Shown: positions 36,445 to 46,576, counted from the first letter of the stretch. The stretch: 64,000 nucleotides of DNA from JACVRM01 sp963809765 (GCA_963809765.1 CAWEKT010000001.1:1306866-1370865), one strand, 5' to 3'. Numbers and translations are program-made. The notes: generated by a model not told the origin, from the sequence alone.

Positions 36445-36959
36445 GGCGGGTCGTCGTGATGGCGAGCGCCAGCGGTAGCGGAAAGACCACCTTCGCGCGG
36501 GAGCTCGCGCGCCGCCTCGAGGTTCCCTTCGTCGAGCTCGACTCGCTCCACTGGGGACCGGGCTGGCGCGAGGCGACCGCGGAGGAGCTGCGGGCGCAGG
36601 TCGAGCCGATCGTCGCCCAGGACGACTGGGTGATCGACGGCGCCTACATGGGCAAGCTCGGCCACCTGGTCGTCGCGCGAGCAGACGTCGTCGTCTGGCT
36701 CGACCCGCCGATCTGGGTCTGGCTGCCGCGGCTGACGAAGCGCTCCTGGCGGCGCCTGCGCGGCCGGGAGGAACTCTGGCACGGCAACCGAGAGTCGCTG
36801 CGCGGCCTCTTCTGGGGGCGGGATTCGCTGTACGGGTACACGTTCCGCACCTTCCGACAGCGCAGGCGGCGGTACCTCGAGCGACTGCGGCCGTACCGGG
36901 TCGTTCGGCTGCGCCGGCAGGCAGAGGTGCGTCGATTCCTCGAGGACGCGCGCACATGA
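36441..36959 (+). CDS. Small P-loop kinase-like ATPase (adenylate-kinase/FlaR-like)
   Basis: A 172-residue P-loop protein. Walker A is ASASGSGKTTFARELARRL, followed by ELDSLHWGPGWREA and DDWVIDGAYMG, and a lid region rich in Arg. This pattern occurs in proteins annotated as topology-modulation FlaR or shikimate/adenylate-kinase-like enzymes; the substrate is not known. GTG 36441 overlaps the methyltransferase stop and its own stop overlaps the LigD-type polymerase start (ATGA), so the three are translationally coupled. No frameshift. Confidence 0.8.
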   Translation: MRRVVVMASASGSGKTTFARELARRLEVPFVELDSLHWGPGWREATAEELRAQVEPIVAQDDWVIDGAYMGKLGHLVVARADVVVWLDPPIWVWLPRLTKRSWRRLRGREELWHGNRESLRGLFWGRDSLYGYTFRTFRQRRRRYLERLRPYRVVRLRRQAEVRRFLEDART

Positions 36960-37914
36960 GGGAGGCACAGCGCGGCGATCGACTCGTGCGACTCTCGAGC
37001 GAGTCGCGCGTCCTCTTCCCGGGCAGCGGCGTCACGAAGGGCGACCTCTGGGACTACTACGAGGCGGTCGCGCCCGCGCTCGTGCCGCACCTCCGTGACC
37101 GCCCGTTCACCATGAAGCGCTGGCGTGAGGGGATCCGCGGCGGCTCGTTCTTCCAGAAGCAGGCGCCGAAGGGCATCCCCGACTGGATCCCGACCCGCAC
37201 GTTTCGCACGTACCCGCGCGAGGGCGGCTCGCGGCTGGTCGACTTCCCGCTCGTCAACGACGAGCTGGCGCTGCTCTGGATGGTGCAGTTCCACTGCATC
37301 GACATGAACGCCTGGTACTCCCGCGTGGACAAGCCGGAGCGGCCGGACTTCGTCCTCTTCGATCTCGACCCGCCCGAGAGCGCGAGCGGCTTCCGGCACG
37401 CCGTCGAGGTCGCCCACCTGGTGCGTGAGTCGCTCGCGCGAACTCGAAGCTCGAGAGCTGGGCGAAGACCTCCGGCGCCGGCGGCATCCACGTGCTCGCT
37501 CCGATTCAACGGCGGGCGTCGTTCCCGCAGGCGCACGAGCTCGCCGAGCGGGTGACGCGCTTGCTCGCCGCAGAGCACCCGGGCCTGGTGACGGCGGAGT
37601 GGCTGAAGGCCAAGCGTCGCGGCGTCTTCATCGACTACCACCAGAACGGTCACGGCAAGACGATCGCCTCGCCCTACAGCGTGCGACCGAAGCCGGGCGC
37701 ACCGGTCTCGGCGCCGTTGCGCTGGGAGGAGCTCACGCCCGACCTCGACTACCGCGAGCTGACCATGCCGGTCGTGCTCGAGCGCGTCCAGCGCGAGGGC
37801 GACGTCTTCGCACCGGTGCTCGCCGGGGGCGGCCGCCTCGCGCCCGCGCTCGAGCAGCTCCGCAAGGCGTCCGCGGGCGAGCCGCCGAAGCGCCGCGGCG
37901 GCCGGCGCCGATGA
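36956..37914 (+). CDS. Stand-alone LigD-type polymerase/primase (AEP superfamily); frameshift near 37440
   Basis: About 319 residues corresponding to the polymerase domain of LigD, without ligase or nuclease modules. Clear motifs: VLFPGSGVTKGDLWDYYEAV, FTMKRWREGI, FFQKQAPKG, MVQFHCIDMNAWYSRVD, the catalytic DFVLFDLDPPE (two metal Asp), SWAKTSGAGGIHVLAPI and KTIASPYSVRPKPGAPV. Such domains add ribo- or deoxynucleotides at DNA ends in Ku-dependent or other repair. An indel near 37436-37445 separates the halves. ATG 36956 overlaps the kinase stop; the GNAT gene starts in the stop codon. No Ku or ligase gene is in the window. Confidence 0.9.
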
Positions 37915-38470
37915 CCGCGGCAACGGCGACGATCGCCACGGCGCGTCTCGACCTCGTGCCACTTACGGCAGCGGCGATGTCCGCGCTGCTCGCAGGCGAC
38001 CGCGCCGAGGGCGAGGCGGAGCTCGGCGCGACCATTCCGGCCGGATGGCCGGATGCGCACGATGCGGGCTTCCTGCGGCTGAGGCTCAGCGAACTGCGCA
38101 GCCGCCCGGAGGCGGCAGAGTGGCTCGTGCGCGCGCTCGTGCTGCGCGAGACCGGCGCCGATGGTCGGCCACGTCGGCTTCCACGGCCCGCCCGGCGTGA
38201 ACGCCCTCGCACGGAGCGACGCCGTCGAGCTCGGCTACACGGTGTTCGCGGAGCACCGCTCGCGGGGGCTGGCGGGCGAGGCCGTCGCGGCGGTCATGGA
38301 CTGGGCGCGGCGGGAGCACGGCATCTCGGCGTTCGTCGCCTCGATCGCGCCGAGCAACGAGCCCTCGCTGCGCGTCGTTCGCCGGCTCGGCTTCCGGCAC
38401 GTCGGGGAGCACTGGGACGAGCACGACGGCCTCGAGCACGAGTACTTGCTCGAGGCAGCTCTGGGTCTTA
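37911..38470 (+). CDS. GNAT acetyltransferase (RimJ/RimL-like); frameshift near 38158, 3' end unclear
   Basis: The N-terminal part ATARLDLVPLTAAAMSALLA and the C-terminal part VGHVGFHGPPGVNALARSDA, ELGYTVFAEHRSRGLAGEAV (acetyl-CoA loop) and SNEPSLRVVRRLGFRHVGEH form a RimJ/RimL-type GNAT of about 185 residues, which usually acetylates protein N termini or small amines. They join by one indel near 38155-38162. After the last family residues (LEHEYLLEAAL) the frame does not stop but runs into the family A repeat cluster, so the true stop is lost or hidden; the end given is where homology ends. ATG 37911 overlaps the previous stop. Confidence 0.78.
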
Positions 38471-38473
38471 GCC

Positions 38474-38712
38474 GGGTCTGTCGCCGTCAGCGACGCGTGC
38501 AAGAGGTCGGGTCTGTCCCCGCAGCGGCGACGTCGTCGCCGCTGACGGGAGACCGACCCAGCCGTCGGGACTGCGGGGCAGCAGCGTCGCGCGGCGCACG
38601 GTGGCGCCGACGCCACCAGGACGTCGACGGGCGGATCGCTGCTCCGACGACGGACGGGTCTGTCACCGGCAGCGACAGCCGTTCGTCGCTGTCAGGACTG
38701 ACCCGGACGCCG
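38474..38712. repeat. Cluster of repeat family A units with internal palindromes
   Basis: GGGTCTGTCGCC at 38474-38485, GGGTCTGTCCCC at 38509-38520, a perfect 11-bp-arm palindrome CAGCGGCGACG-T-CGTCGCCGCTG at 38522-38544, a degenerate GGGTCTGTCACC at 38656-38667 with GACAGCGAC-type arms behind it, and an inverted GGACTGACCC near 38695-38704. About 240 bases without a convincing gene. Confidence 0.6.
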
Positions 38713-38718
38713 CTCGAC

Positions 38719-38898
38719 TCAGCGGCGCCGCGACTGGAACTCGGCCACCCAGGCGAGACCGCGGAGGCCGAGCCAGATCGGCGTGAGAATCACGTAGAAG
38801 ACGACGATCGCGCAGGCGAGGATCGAGTACCACAGCCCCCAGCGCCAGAGCGGCACCGGCGGGTGCAGGCGCGGCTCGCCGGTGGGGTCGGCGCTCAT
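38719..38898 (-). CDS. Small single-pass membrane protein
   Basis: A 59-residue protein with one transmembrane helix (LWYSILACAIVVFYVILTPI) after a 20-residue Pro-rich head and before a short tail GLAWVAEFQSRRR. The start ATG 38898 overlaps the stop of the upstream PPDK regulatory protein gene by four bases, which supports translation. No family recognised. Its coupling to the regulator is noteworthy but the role is unknown. Confidence 0.65.
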   Translation of the reverse strand: MSADPTGEPRLHPPVPLWRWGLWYSILACAIVVFYVILTPIWLGLRGLAWVAEFQSRRR

Positions 38899-39745
38899 GC
38901 GGCTCCCGCCTTGCTCTCGCGCTTCTCCCGGTCGAGCTGGCGTTGCTCGACGAGGCGGATGACGCGAGTGGCGGTCTCTTCGATGGAGAGCTCGCTCATG
39001 TCGATCACCGGGCAGCCGAGCCGGCGGTGGACCCGCTCGGCCTCCTCGAGCTCCTCGTAGATCGCAGCCAGTCCGGCATAGTTTCCATGGCTGGAGCCGC
39101 CCAGCGTGCGAGCCCGCGCCTGGCGGATCTCGGCGAGCCGCTCGGCTCCGATGGTGAGGCCGACGATCTTGGTCGGATCGATCTCCTTGAGCTCCTTCGG
39201 CGGCGCGATGCCGTTGACGATCGGGACGTTCGCGGTCTTGTAGCCGAGGTAACCGAGGTACATGGACAGCGGCGTCTTCGAGGTGCGCGACACGCCCACG
39301 AGCACGATGTCCGCTTCCTCGAGCCCGCGCCCGACGCCGTCGTCGTACCGGACGGCGAACTCGATCGCGGAGATCCGGCGGAAGTACTGGTCGTCCAGCA
39401 CCGGCCGGGCGCCGGGCGCATCTGCGCGGCACGGCCGGAGACGCGCGCCACCGCCTCCATCGGGTGGCCGAGGATGTCGCAGTAGTGCACCCGGGCCGAG
39501 CGGCACAGCTGGCGCATCACGTCGCGCAGCTCCGCGTCGACGAGCGTGTAGAGAACGACTGCCGGTCTTCCCTTCGCGCGGTTCACTGCGAGGCGCAGGT
39601 CGTCCGACGACTCGACGCGCGGATGATGGATCTCCTTGAACTCCTGCCCCGGGAACTGCGCCTCGAGCGCCTGCACGAGCCGCGACGCGGTCGCGCCCGT
39701 CGCGTCCGAGATCACGTGCAGCTCGACGGTCGCCTTGCTCGCCAC
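38895..39745 (-). CDS. Pyruvate,phosphate dikinase regulatory protein (PSRP, DUF299); frameshift near 39415
   Basis: Bifunctional enzyme that inactivates PPDK by ADP-dependent phosphorylation of the active-site Thr and reactivates it by Pi-dependent dephosphorylation. The N-terminal half has VELHVISDATGATASRLVQA and the C-terminal half GVSRTSKTPLSMYLGYLGYK, the unusual P-loop of the family, then ANVPIVNGIAPPKELKEIDP. About 283 residues. The halves join by one indel near 39410-39425 (AAQMRPGARPVLDDQYF after correction). A related homologue regulates PEP synthetase, but the nearby ppdK makes PPDK the likely partner. GTG 39745. Confidence 0.92.
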
Positions 39746-39786
39746 GAGCCCATTCTGCCCCGGCACCGAGGCGTGCCGTCAATGCC

Positions 39787-39813
39787 GGGTCTGTCCCCGG
39801 AGGGGACTGACCC
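39787..39813. repeat. Complete repeat family A unit, inverted orientation
   Basis: GGGTCTGTCCCC, spacer GGA, GGGGACTGACCC, followed by CAGCCGTT. It lies between the divergent starts of the PSRP gene and the zincin-like gene. Confidence 0.7.
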
Positions 39814-39893
39814 CAGCCGTTGGCCCCTGGCGTCCCGAACGCCGGGCGAGAGTCGACGAGCAACTCTTACTTCCCTCTCAGAGTGAGGCGTGC

Positions 39894-40970
39894 ATGCTGT
39901 GGCGAGTGGGCGGGTTGTCCCCTCTTGCGGCTCTGATCGCGGGCGCGAGCCTTGCCGCGAGCCCGCAGCCGGCATCCGCGCCAGAGCTGAGCGCTCCCGT
40001 TGCCTGGGAGATCGGCCACGCAGTGGGCCTGCGGCTCGACCGGACGCCCACGCTGGCCGCAGCTCCTGCTCGCCCCTTCGCTCGCTGGGGCGGCTCGTAC
40101 ACGACCCCCGCCGGCGAGACGCTGCAGCTGACCTTCTCCGACACGTACCCGCAGGACGACGCACTCGCGCAGGCGTGGGTCACCTACATCGCCTCGCTCG
40201 TGCACGGCCCCGAGATCAGCACGGTCTCGATCCACGTCGCGCCGCTCGAGGAGGTGCAGCGCGTGTGCGGGATGGGCGCGCTCGCCTGCTACAGCCCGTC
40301 GGGTCGCGCGATCGTCACGCCCGGCGACGATCCGGACGAGGACCTCTCCGCCGAGGCGGTCTTCGCGCACGAGTACGGCCACCACGTCGCCAACAGCCGC
40401 AGCAACCCGCCGTGGCGCTCGGTCGACTACGGCCCGAAGCGTTGGGCCTCGGCGATGGACGTCTGCCGTGACGCCGAGGACGGCTACCTCTTCCCGGGCG
40501 CCGACGACCGCGCAGGCTACGAGCTGAATCCCGGCGAGGGCTTCGCAGAGGCGTACCGGCTCCTCAACGAGCGCCGGCTCGGACAGCCGGAGTCCGTCTG
40601 GCAGATCGTCTCCACTCTCTTCTATCCGAGTGACCAGGTTCTGGCCGCGCTGGACCAGGACGTCACGACCCCGTGGACGCAGAACACCGTCTCCACGGTC
40701 AGCGGATCGTTCGCCAAGCGCGGCGTCGCGGCGCGCACACACACCCTCTCGACACTGCTGGACGGCACGGTCAACGTGACGCTGCGCGCACCCCGCACGG
40801 CGCGGCTGCGACTGGACCTGCTCGGGCCGGACGGCCGTGTCGGCAGCACGACGATCAGCGCGGGCTCACGCTCGGTCACGACCACCGCCTGCGGAACGCG
40901 CTCCTACCGTGCCCGCGTGACCCGCCTCAAGGGCTCGGGCACGTACCGGCTCACGTTCTCGCGGCCCTGA
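39894..40970 (+). CDS. Secreted zincin-like metallopeptidase, unknown family
   Basis: A 358-residue protein with a signal peptide (residues ~5-30, LSPLAALIAGASLAASPQPA). The central part has AEAVFAHEYGHHVANSRS, an HExxH zinc motif, and 60 residues later NPGEGFAEAYR, where a Glu could be the third ligand as in gluzincins. The region between contains paired Cys. The last ~90 residues are beta-rich (LDGTVNVTLRAPRTARLRLD) and resemble a pre-peptidase C-terminal or carbohydrate-binding sandwich. The substrate is unknown. ATG 39894 follows GAGTGAGG. No frameshift, in contrast to the following 10 kb. Confidence 0.75.
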   Translation: MLWRVGGLSPLAALIAGASLAASPQPASAPELSAPVAWEIGHAVGLRLDRTPTLAAAPARPFARWGGSYTTPAGETLQLTFSDTYPQDDALAQAWVTYIASLVHGPEISTVSIHVAPLEEVQRVCGMGALACYSPSGRAIVTPGDDPDEDLSAEAVFAHEYGHHVANSRSNPPWRSVDYGPKRWASAMDVCRDAEDGYLFPGADDRAGYELNPGEGFAEAYRLLNERRLGQPESVWQIVSTLFYPSDQVLAALDQDVTTPWTQNTVSTVSGSFAKRGVAARTHTLSTLLDGTVNVTLRAPRTARLRLDLLGPDGRVGSTTISAGSRSVTTTACGTRSYRARVTRLKGSGTYRLTFSRP

Positions 40971-40974
40971 CCCT

Positions 40975-42189
40975 CTAGCGAACGGCTCGGGTCAGTCCCC
41001 TGCGGGGACAGACCCGGCGACGCCTCGCGAGCCAGTCGGCGAGCACCTCGTCGGCGCGCTCCTGGCTGAAGTGCTGCAACCAGCGTTCCCGCGCCGCCAC
41101 GGCCATTTGCTCCCGCCGCTCCGGATCGCGCAGGAGCTCGAGGATCCGCTCCGCCAGCTCCTCGGGCTCGGCGCGGTCAAGGACGAAGCCGCTCTCGCCG
41201 TCGACGACCGTCTCGCGGATCGCACCCTGGTCGGTCGTCACGACCGGCAGCCCGTGTGACATCGCCTCGAGCACGACGCGCGGATGACCCTCCGGCTCGG
41301 TCGGCGGGAAGAGGAACACCGAGGCCGAGGCCATCAGACGCTCCTTGTCAGGTCCGGTGATGCGCGTCGCGAAACTCGATCGCTCCGGCGGGCGCGCTCG
41401 CCCGCACGCGCCCGGACCGAGCGCTCGAATTCGGCGTCCTCCCAGTTGCCGACGAACACGAAGCGTCGCTCGCGGCTCCGCCGCCAGCACGAGCAGCGCA
41501 GCCGTCGACCGCCTCGGACGAGCCCTTGCGGGCACGGAGGTTGCTGACGGAAGAGGACACGCCACGGGTCCCGCTGCATCCCCGCCGCGCCCGTCGGCGC
41601 CGGCGTCCCGTTGCTGACGACCGCGATCCGCTCGTCGGCCACCAGCCCGTCGAAGACGCCCCGCAGGGACTCGCCCATCACGGCGAGCGAGGACGAGCCG
41701 CCGGAGCGTGAACCGAACGTACGCACGGACCAGCGCGCCCTGGCGCTCGTAGAACGCCTCCCGGAACTCGCTACCCCTGAGGTGTGCCACGACCTTCCAG
41801 CCCCGCGCGCGGGCCACGTAGAACGAAGAGCGAGTCTCGGAGAAACGGGCCGAGCGCCTGCGAGAGCGGCAGGTAGACGACCCCGCGGGGCCGCCGGCGA
41901 GTCGCAGCAGGCGCGCGGCGTGCAGGAGCCCGAGACCGAGGTTGGTGAAGTCCCAGCGGCCGATCGTGCTGACCGGGCGGCGGTCGCTCGTGTCGAGGTG
42001 CTCGACCTCGCGAAGCGCTCGCGCAGCAGCGGGTTGGCGAGCACGAGATCGGTCGAGACCGTGACGCCGTGGTACGGGCGGCGGCACCGGCCCGATGACG
42101 ATGAGCCGTCCCGAGCTCGCCGAACGGGCACGGGCGTGCTGCTCGCCGGTACGCGTATGCGGCGGACGATTGCGCGAGCGCCGGGTCAC
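40975..42189 (-). CDS. GT4 family glycosyltransferase, several frameshifts
   Basis: A GT-B glycosyltransferase of about 385 residues. The N-terminal half is seen as GRLIVIGPVPPPYHGVTVST (corrected) and RRPVSTIGRWDFTNLGLGLL; the C-terminal half has TGPDKERLMASASVFLFPPT and the GT4 signature EPEGHPRVVLEAMSHGLPVV, which includes the catalytic E-x7-E. At least four shifts are needed between 41350 and 42115. The C terminus reads through the family A unit at 40989-41015, so the natural stop may lie near 41020. It is divergent from the bi-domain oxidoreductase. Surface polysaccharide synthesis is the likely role. Confidence 0.8.
   Translation of the reverse strand: MTRRSRNRPPHTRTGEQHARARSASSGRLIVIGPVPPPVPRRHGLDRSRARQPAAARALREVEHLDTSDRRPVSTIGRWDFTNLGLGLLHAARLLRLAGGPAGSSTCRSRRRSARFSETRSSFYVARARGWKVVAHLRGSEFREAFYERQGALVRAYVRFTLRRLVLARRDGRVPAGRLRRAGGRRADRGRQQRDAGADGRGGDAAGPVACPLPSATSVPARARPRRSTAALLVLAAEPRATLRVRRQLGGRRIRALGPGACGRARPPERSSFATRITGPDKERLMASASVFLFPPTEPEGHPRVVLEAMSHGLPVVTTDQGAIRETVVDGESGFVLDRAEPEELAERILELLRDPERREQMAVAARERWLQHFSQERADEVLADWLARRRRVCPRRGLTRAVR
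40989..41015. repeat. Complete repeat family A unit
   Basis: GGGTCAGTCCCC, spacer TGC, GGGGACAGACCC, preceded by AACGGCT exactly as at 32171-32204. It overlaps the 3' end of the glycosyltransferase frame and follows the zincin-like gene. Confidence 0.75.
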
Positions 42190-42328
42190 GGCGGCGCGAG
42201 CGTAGCGCAGCGATCCGCGCAGGGCGCTTCAGGAGCCCGAAAAGTGCCTGCGTATGATCAGAGAGGGGATGTTCAGGCGGGATCACACGTCGCGGCGCGG
42301 CCGGCGTCGCTCGAAGGCGGCCTCGGCA

Positions 42329-44515
42329 ATGAAGCAGGTCGCACAGCGCGCACGGACGGCGCGTTCCTCGTCGTCGACGCGCCGATTCCGGCGCTCCGCC
42401 CGGGCTGGGTGCTCGTCGCACAACCGCGCCTCGCTGATCAGCGCCGGCACGGAGCGCACGAAGGTCGAGATGGGCCAGAAGAGCCTTGCCGCAGAAGGCG
42501 CGCGCGCGGCCCGACCTCGTCAAGCAGGTCGTCGACCGCGCACGCGACGAGGGCATCCGCTCGACGGTCGCGACCGTGCGCGACCGGCTCGACGCGCTCG
42601 ACGCCGCTCGGCTACTCCTCGAGCGGCGTCGTGCTCGAGGTCGGCGCGGGCGTCGAGGGCATCGCGCCGGGCGACCGCGTCGCCTGCGGCGGCGGCGGCT
42701 GGGCGAACCACGCCGAGGTGGTCGCGGTGCCGCAGAATCTCGTCGCGCGGCTCCCCGACGGCGTCGGCTTCGAGGCCGGCGCGTACGCGACGGTCGGCGC
42801 GATCGCGCTGCACGGCGTCCGACAGGCCGAGGCGAGCGTCGGCGAGACGGTCGGCGTCATCGGGCTCGGGCCTCGTCGGCCAGCTCGCCGCCGCGCTCGG
42901 CGCTCGCATCGGGCTGCACCGTGGTCGGCATCGACCTCGACCCGGCGCCGTCGCGCTCGCCGAGGCGGCCGGCGCGCACGCGTTCGCTCCGGACGCCGCC
43001 GAGCTCGCCGGCGATCGTCGCGCGACCTGACGGGCGGGCGCGGGCTCGACGCGGTGCTCGTCTGCGCCGCCTCGTCGACTCGCGGACCCGCTCGCGCTCG
43101 GCCGCCGCGCTCGCGCGCGACCGCGGCCGGCTCGTCGTCGTCGGCGACGTCCCGGTCGAGCTCGACCGCGCGCTCGCCTACGACAAGGAGCTCGAGCTGC
43201 GGCTCGTCGCGCTCGTACGGGCCGGGCCGCTACGACCGCGACTACGAGGAGCGCGGCCGCGACCTCCCGCGCGGGCTACGTCCGCTGGACCGAGCAGCGC
43301 AACATCCAGGCGTTCGTCGACCTGGTCGGCAGCGGGCGGCTCGACCCGACGCGACTGACGACGCACCGCTTCCCGCTCGAGCAGGCACCCGAGGCCTACG
43401 CGCTCCTCGCCGGCGCCGAACGGCGGCCGCGCGGCCGTTCGGGATCGTGCTCGAGTACGCGGAGCGCGGCCGAGCCGACCGCGGTGCGGCCGTCGACCGC
43501 CACGACGCGCCGCCGCTCGCGGGCGCGGTCGGCGTCGGCGTTCGTCGGCGCCGGCAACTTCGCGCGCTCGACGCTGATCCCGGCCTTCGCAGGCCGCCGG
43601 CGCGCGGCTCGTCGCGGTCGCGTCGCAGAGCGGGCTGACGGCAGGCGACGGCGCCGCGCGCTTCGGCTTCGAGCGCGCCGCCGACGACGGTCGACGAGGC
43701 GATCGGCGACGACGACCGTCGACGCGGTCGTCATCGCCACGCGCCACGCATCGCACGCCGCGCTCGCTGCCGCGTGCGCTTCGAGCCGGCAAGGCCGTCT
43801 TCGTCGAGAAGCCGCTGGCGCTGACGCCCGAGCGAGCTCGACCGGGTCGAGGACGCGCTCGGCCCCGAGTCGCTGCTCGATGGTCGGCTTCAACCGCCGC
43901 TTCGCGCCGCTCGTCGACCGCCTCGCGAGACGCGTTCGGCAGCCGCGCGCCCGACGTCGATCCTCCATCCGCGTCAACGCCGGGCGCGCTCGCGCCGGAC
44001 CACTGGCTCCACGACCCCGAGGAGGGCGGCGGACGCCTGCTCGGCGAGGGGTGCCACTTCGTCGACCTCGCCGTCCACCTCGCCGGCGTCGCACGCCGGT
44101 CGTCGGTGCACGCGTCGCGGCCGCGCCAGCCGGACGGCCCGGTCGAGGCAGCGAGACCTTCGCCGTGCACGCTCGGCTTCGCGGACGGCGCGACCGCGCA
44201 CGCTCGTCTACACCGGCGGCGGCGACCCGAAGCTCGGCAAGGAGCGCATCGAGGCCTTCGGCGGCGGCATCTCCGCGGTGCTCGACGACTTCCGCAGCCT
44301 CGAGCTCTACCGCGAGCGGCAAGCGCACGCGTGGATCCGCGGCGACAGCGACAAGGGCCACCGGGCGCAGGTCGCCGCGCTTCGTCGCGGCGGTCGCCGG
44401 ACGCGCGCCGGCGCCGCGACTGGAGCTCGTACGTCGCGTCCACGCGGGCGACGCTGGCGCGCCGCGGAGTCGCTGCGCACGGGCCGTCCGGTCTCGCCTC
44501 GGAGACGGGCGCTAG
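42329..44515 (+). CDS. Bi-domain oxidoreductase: zinc-type alcohol dehydrogenase fused to Gfo/Idh/MocA; many frameshifts
   Basis: Matches the ~720-residue bi-domain oxidoreductases of surface-polysaccharide clusters. Domain 1 (to ~43460) is a medium-chain dehydrogenase: SLISAGTERTKVEMGQKSL, PLGYSSSGVVLEVGAGVEGI, GDRVACGGGGWANHAEVVAV and a GLGLVGQLAAA Rossmann motif after correction. Domain 2 (~43530-44515) is Gfo/Idh/MocA: VGAGNFARSTLIPAF, FVEKPLALTPDELDRVED (EKP motif), MVGFNRRFAPLV and HFVDLAVHLAG. More than fifteen single-base shifts interrupt it, nearly all extra bases, often next to GCTCG. ATG 42329; the stop TAG is two bases before asnB. Substrate unknown, probably a nucleotide- or lipid-linked sugar. 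Confidence 0.82.
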
Positions 44516-44517
44516 CC

Positions 44518-46493
44518 GTGTGCGGCATCTGCGGCACGGTCGGCCGCGCCGAGCGCGTCCGAGCTCGCGTTCATGACCGACGCTCATGGCCCACCGCGGG
44601 CCGGACGGCGAGGGCGTTCAGGTCTTTCCCGGGGACCCGCCGGCCGGCCTCGGGCACCGGCGGCTCGCGATCATCGATCCCGTCGCCCGGCCGGCGCGCA
44701 GCCGATGTCCTACGCCGACCGCTGGTGGATCACCTACAACGGCGAGCTCTACAACTTCCGCGAGCTGCGGCGCGAGCTCGAAGCGGACGGCGAGCGCTTC
44801 GCGACGAGCTGCGACACCGAGGTGCTGCTGCGGCATGTTCGCGCCGCACGGGCCCGACGATGCTCGAGCGGCTCAACGGCATCTTCGCGTTCGCCGTCTG
44901 GGACGACCAGGAGCGCCGGCTCTTCCTGGCGCGCGACCGCCTCGGCGTCAAGCCGCTCTACTACACGCAGACGCGCGACTGCTTCGCGTTCGCGTCCGAG
45001 CTCAAGCCGCTCCTGCCGCTGCTCGGCTCGCCGCAGGCTCGACGAGCGAGGCGCTCGCTCGACTTCCTCACGCTTCCTCTGGGTGCCGGATCCGCAAGAC
45101 GGCGTTCCGCGACGTGCACAAGCTGCCGCCCGGCCACTTCGCCTGGTTCGACGCGACGGGGAGCTGCAGGTCGAGCAGTACTGGGATCTGCGCTTCGAGC
45201 CCGAGGAGCGCAGCGAGGACGAGTGGCGCGACGCGGTCCGCGAGGAGGTGCAGGCGGCGACCGCGGCGCCAGCTCGTCAGCGACGTGCCCGCTCGGCAGC
45301 TTCCTGAGCGGCGGCATCGACTCGTCGGCGATCGTCGCGGCGATGGCGCGCGACCGGCGCGGTGAGCACCTACACGGTCGGCTTCACGAGGAGGACCTCG
45401 CCCACGAGATCGTCCCCGACGACCTGCCGCATGCGCGCGAGGTCGGCCGGCTCTTCGACACCGACTACCACGAGCGCATCCTCCGGCCCGAACGTGCTCG
45501 AGCTGCTGCCGAACGCCGTCTGGCACCTCGAGGAGCCGGTCGCCGACCCGGCGGCGATCTCGACCTACCTGATCTGCCGCGAGGCGGGCCAGCGACATGA
45601 CGGTGATGCTGAGCGGGATCGGCGGCGACGAGGTCTTCGCCGGCTACCCGCGCTACCTCGCCTGGCATCTCGCCGAGACCGCCGAGCGGCTCCCCAACTC
45701 GGTGCTCGGCGGCGCTCGAGCCGGCGTGATCGCGCCGCTCGCACGCCCGGGCGGCGGCGGCCGCCTGCGCGGCCCGCGCCGCAACCTCTGGAAGTTCATG
45801 CCGCGGCGTCGGCATGGACGCCGCTCGAGCGCTACCTCTCGTTCTCGACCTACTACACCGAGGCCGAGCTGCGCGACGTGCTGTCCGAGCGCCTCGAGCG
45901 CGTGCTCGGCGGACACGACCCGCCCGCAACGCACCGTCGCGTACCTCGACCATGCGTCCGGCGGCGACGCGCTTCGCGCACCTGCTCTACCTCGACGCGA
46001 AGACGTTCCTCCCGTGCCTCAACCTGACCTACACGGACAAGATGTCGATGGCTGCGTCGGTCGAGGTGCGCGTGCCGCTGCTCGACGACGAGCTCGTCGC
46101 GCTCACGAGCCGGCTCCCGTCCTCGCTCAAGGTGCGGCGCCTGACGCGCAAGTACGTGTTCAAGAAGAGCCAGGAGCCCGTGCTGCCGCGCAACATCATC
46201 TGGCGGCCGAAGGCCGGGTTCGGGATGCCGGTCCGGTCGTGGCTCGAGCGCGACCTGACGCCGCTGGTCGACGAGTTCCTGAGCGCCGGACGTCCTGTGC
46301 CCGGCGCGGCCTCTTCTCGCCCGCGGCGGTCGCGCGGATGCGCGCCGAGAACACGGCCGGCGAGGCGGACTACAGCCTGCGGCTCTACGCGCTGCTCAAC
46401 CTCGAGCTCTGGCACCAGGCGTTCGTCGACCGACGGTGGAGCTTCGACGACGCACCGCGTTCCGGCGAGCTCGCGCCGGCCGTTGCCGGCTAG
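44518..46493 (+). CDS. asnB: Glutamine-hydrolysing asparagine synthase (AsnB-like); many frameshifts
   Basis: The protein begins GTG-TGC (Met-Cys), so the N-terminal Cys nucleophile of the glutaminase domain is present (MCGICGTVGR). Next come HRGPDGEG, GLGHRRLAIIDP, ITYNGELYNFRELR and IFAFAVWDDQERRLFLARDR. The synthetase domain has the PP-loop LGSFLSGGIDSSAIVAAM, MLSGIGGDEVFAGYPRYL and KAGFGMPVRSWLERDL. About 640 residues after correcting roughly ten indels. In glycan clusters such enzymes often amidate uronic acids or act on envelope intermediates rather than making free asparagine. It starts two bases after the bi-domain oxidoreductase stop. Confidence 0.88.
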
Positions 46494-46576
46494 CAGCCGG
46501 TAACCCGATCGGGGGAGGCCTATCCCTCGAAAGGGGGACTGAGGTATGGACCGCAGCGTCCGACCTCTAAGGGCGC

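Noticed and set aside
35591..41015. CRISPR array
   Set aside because: Repeat family A units are dispersed, palindromic and unevenly spaced; no regular spacer pattern and no cas gene.
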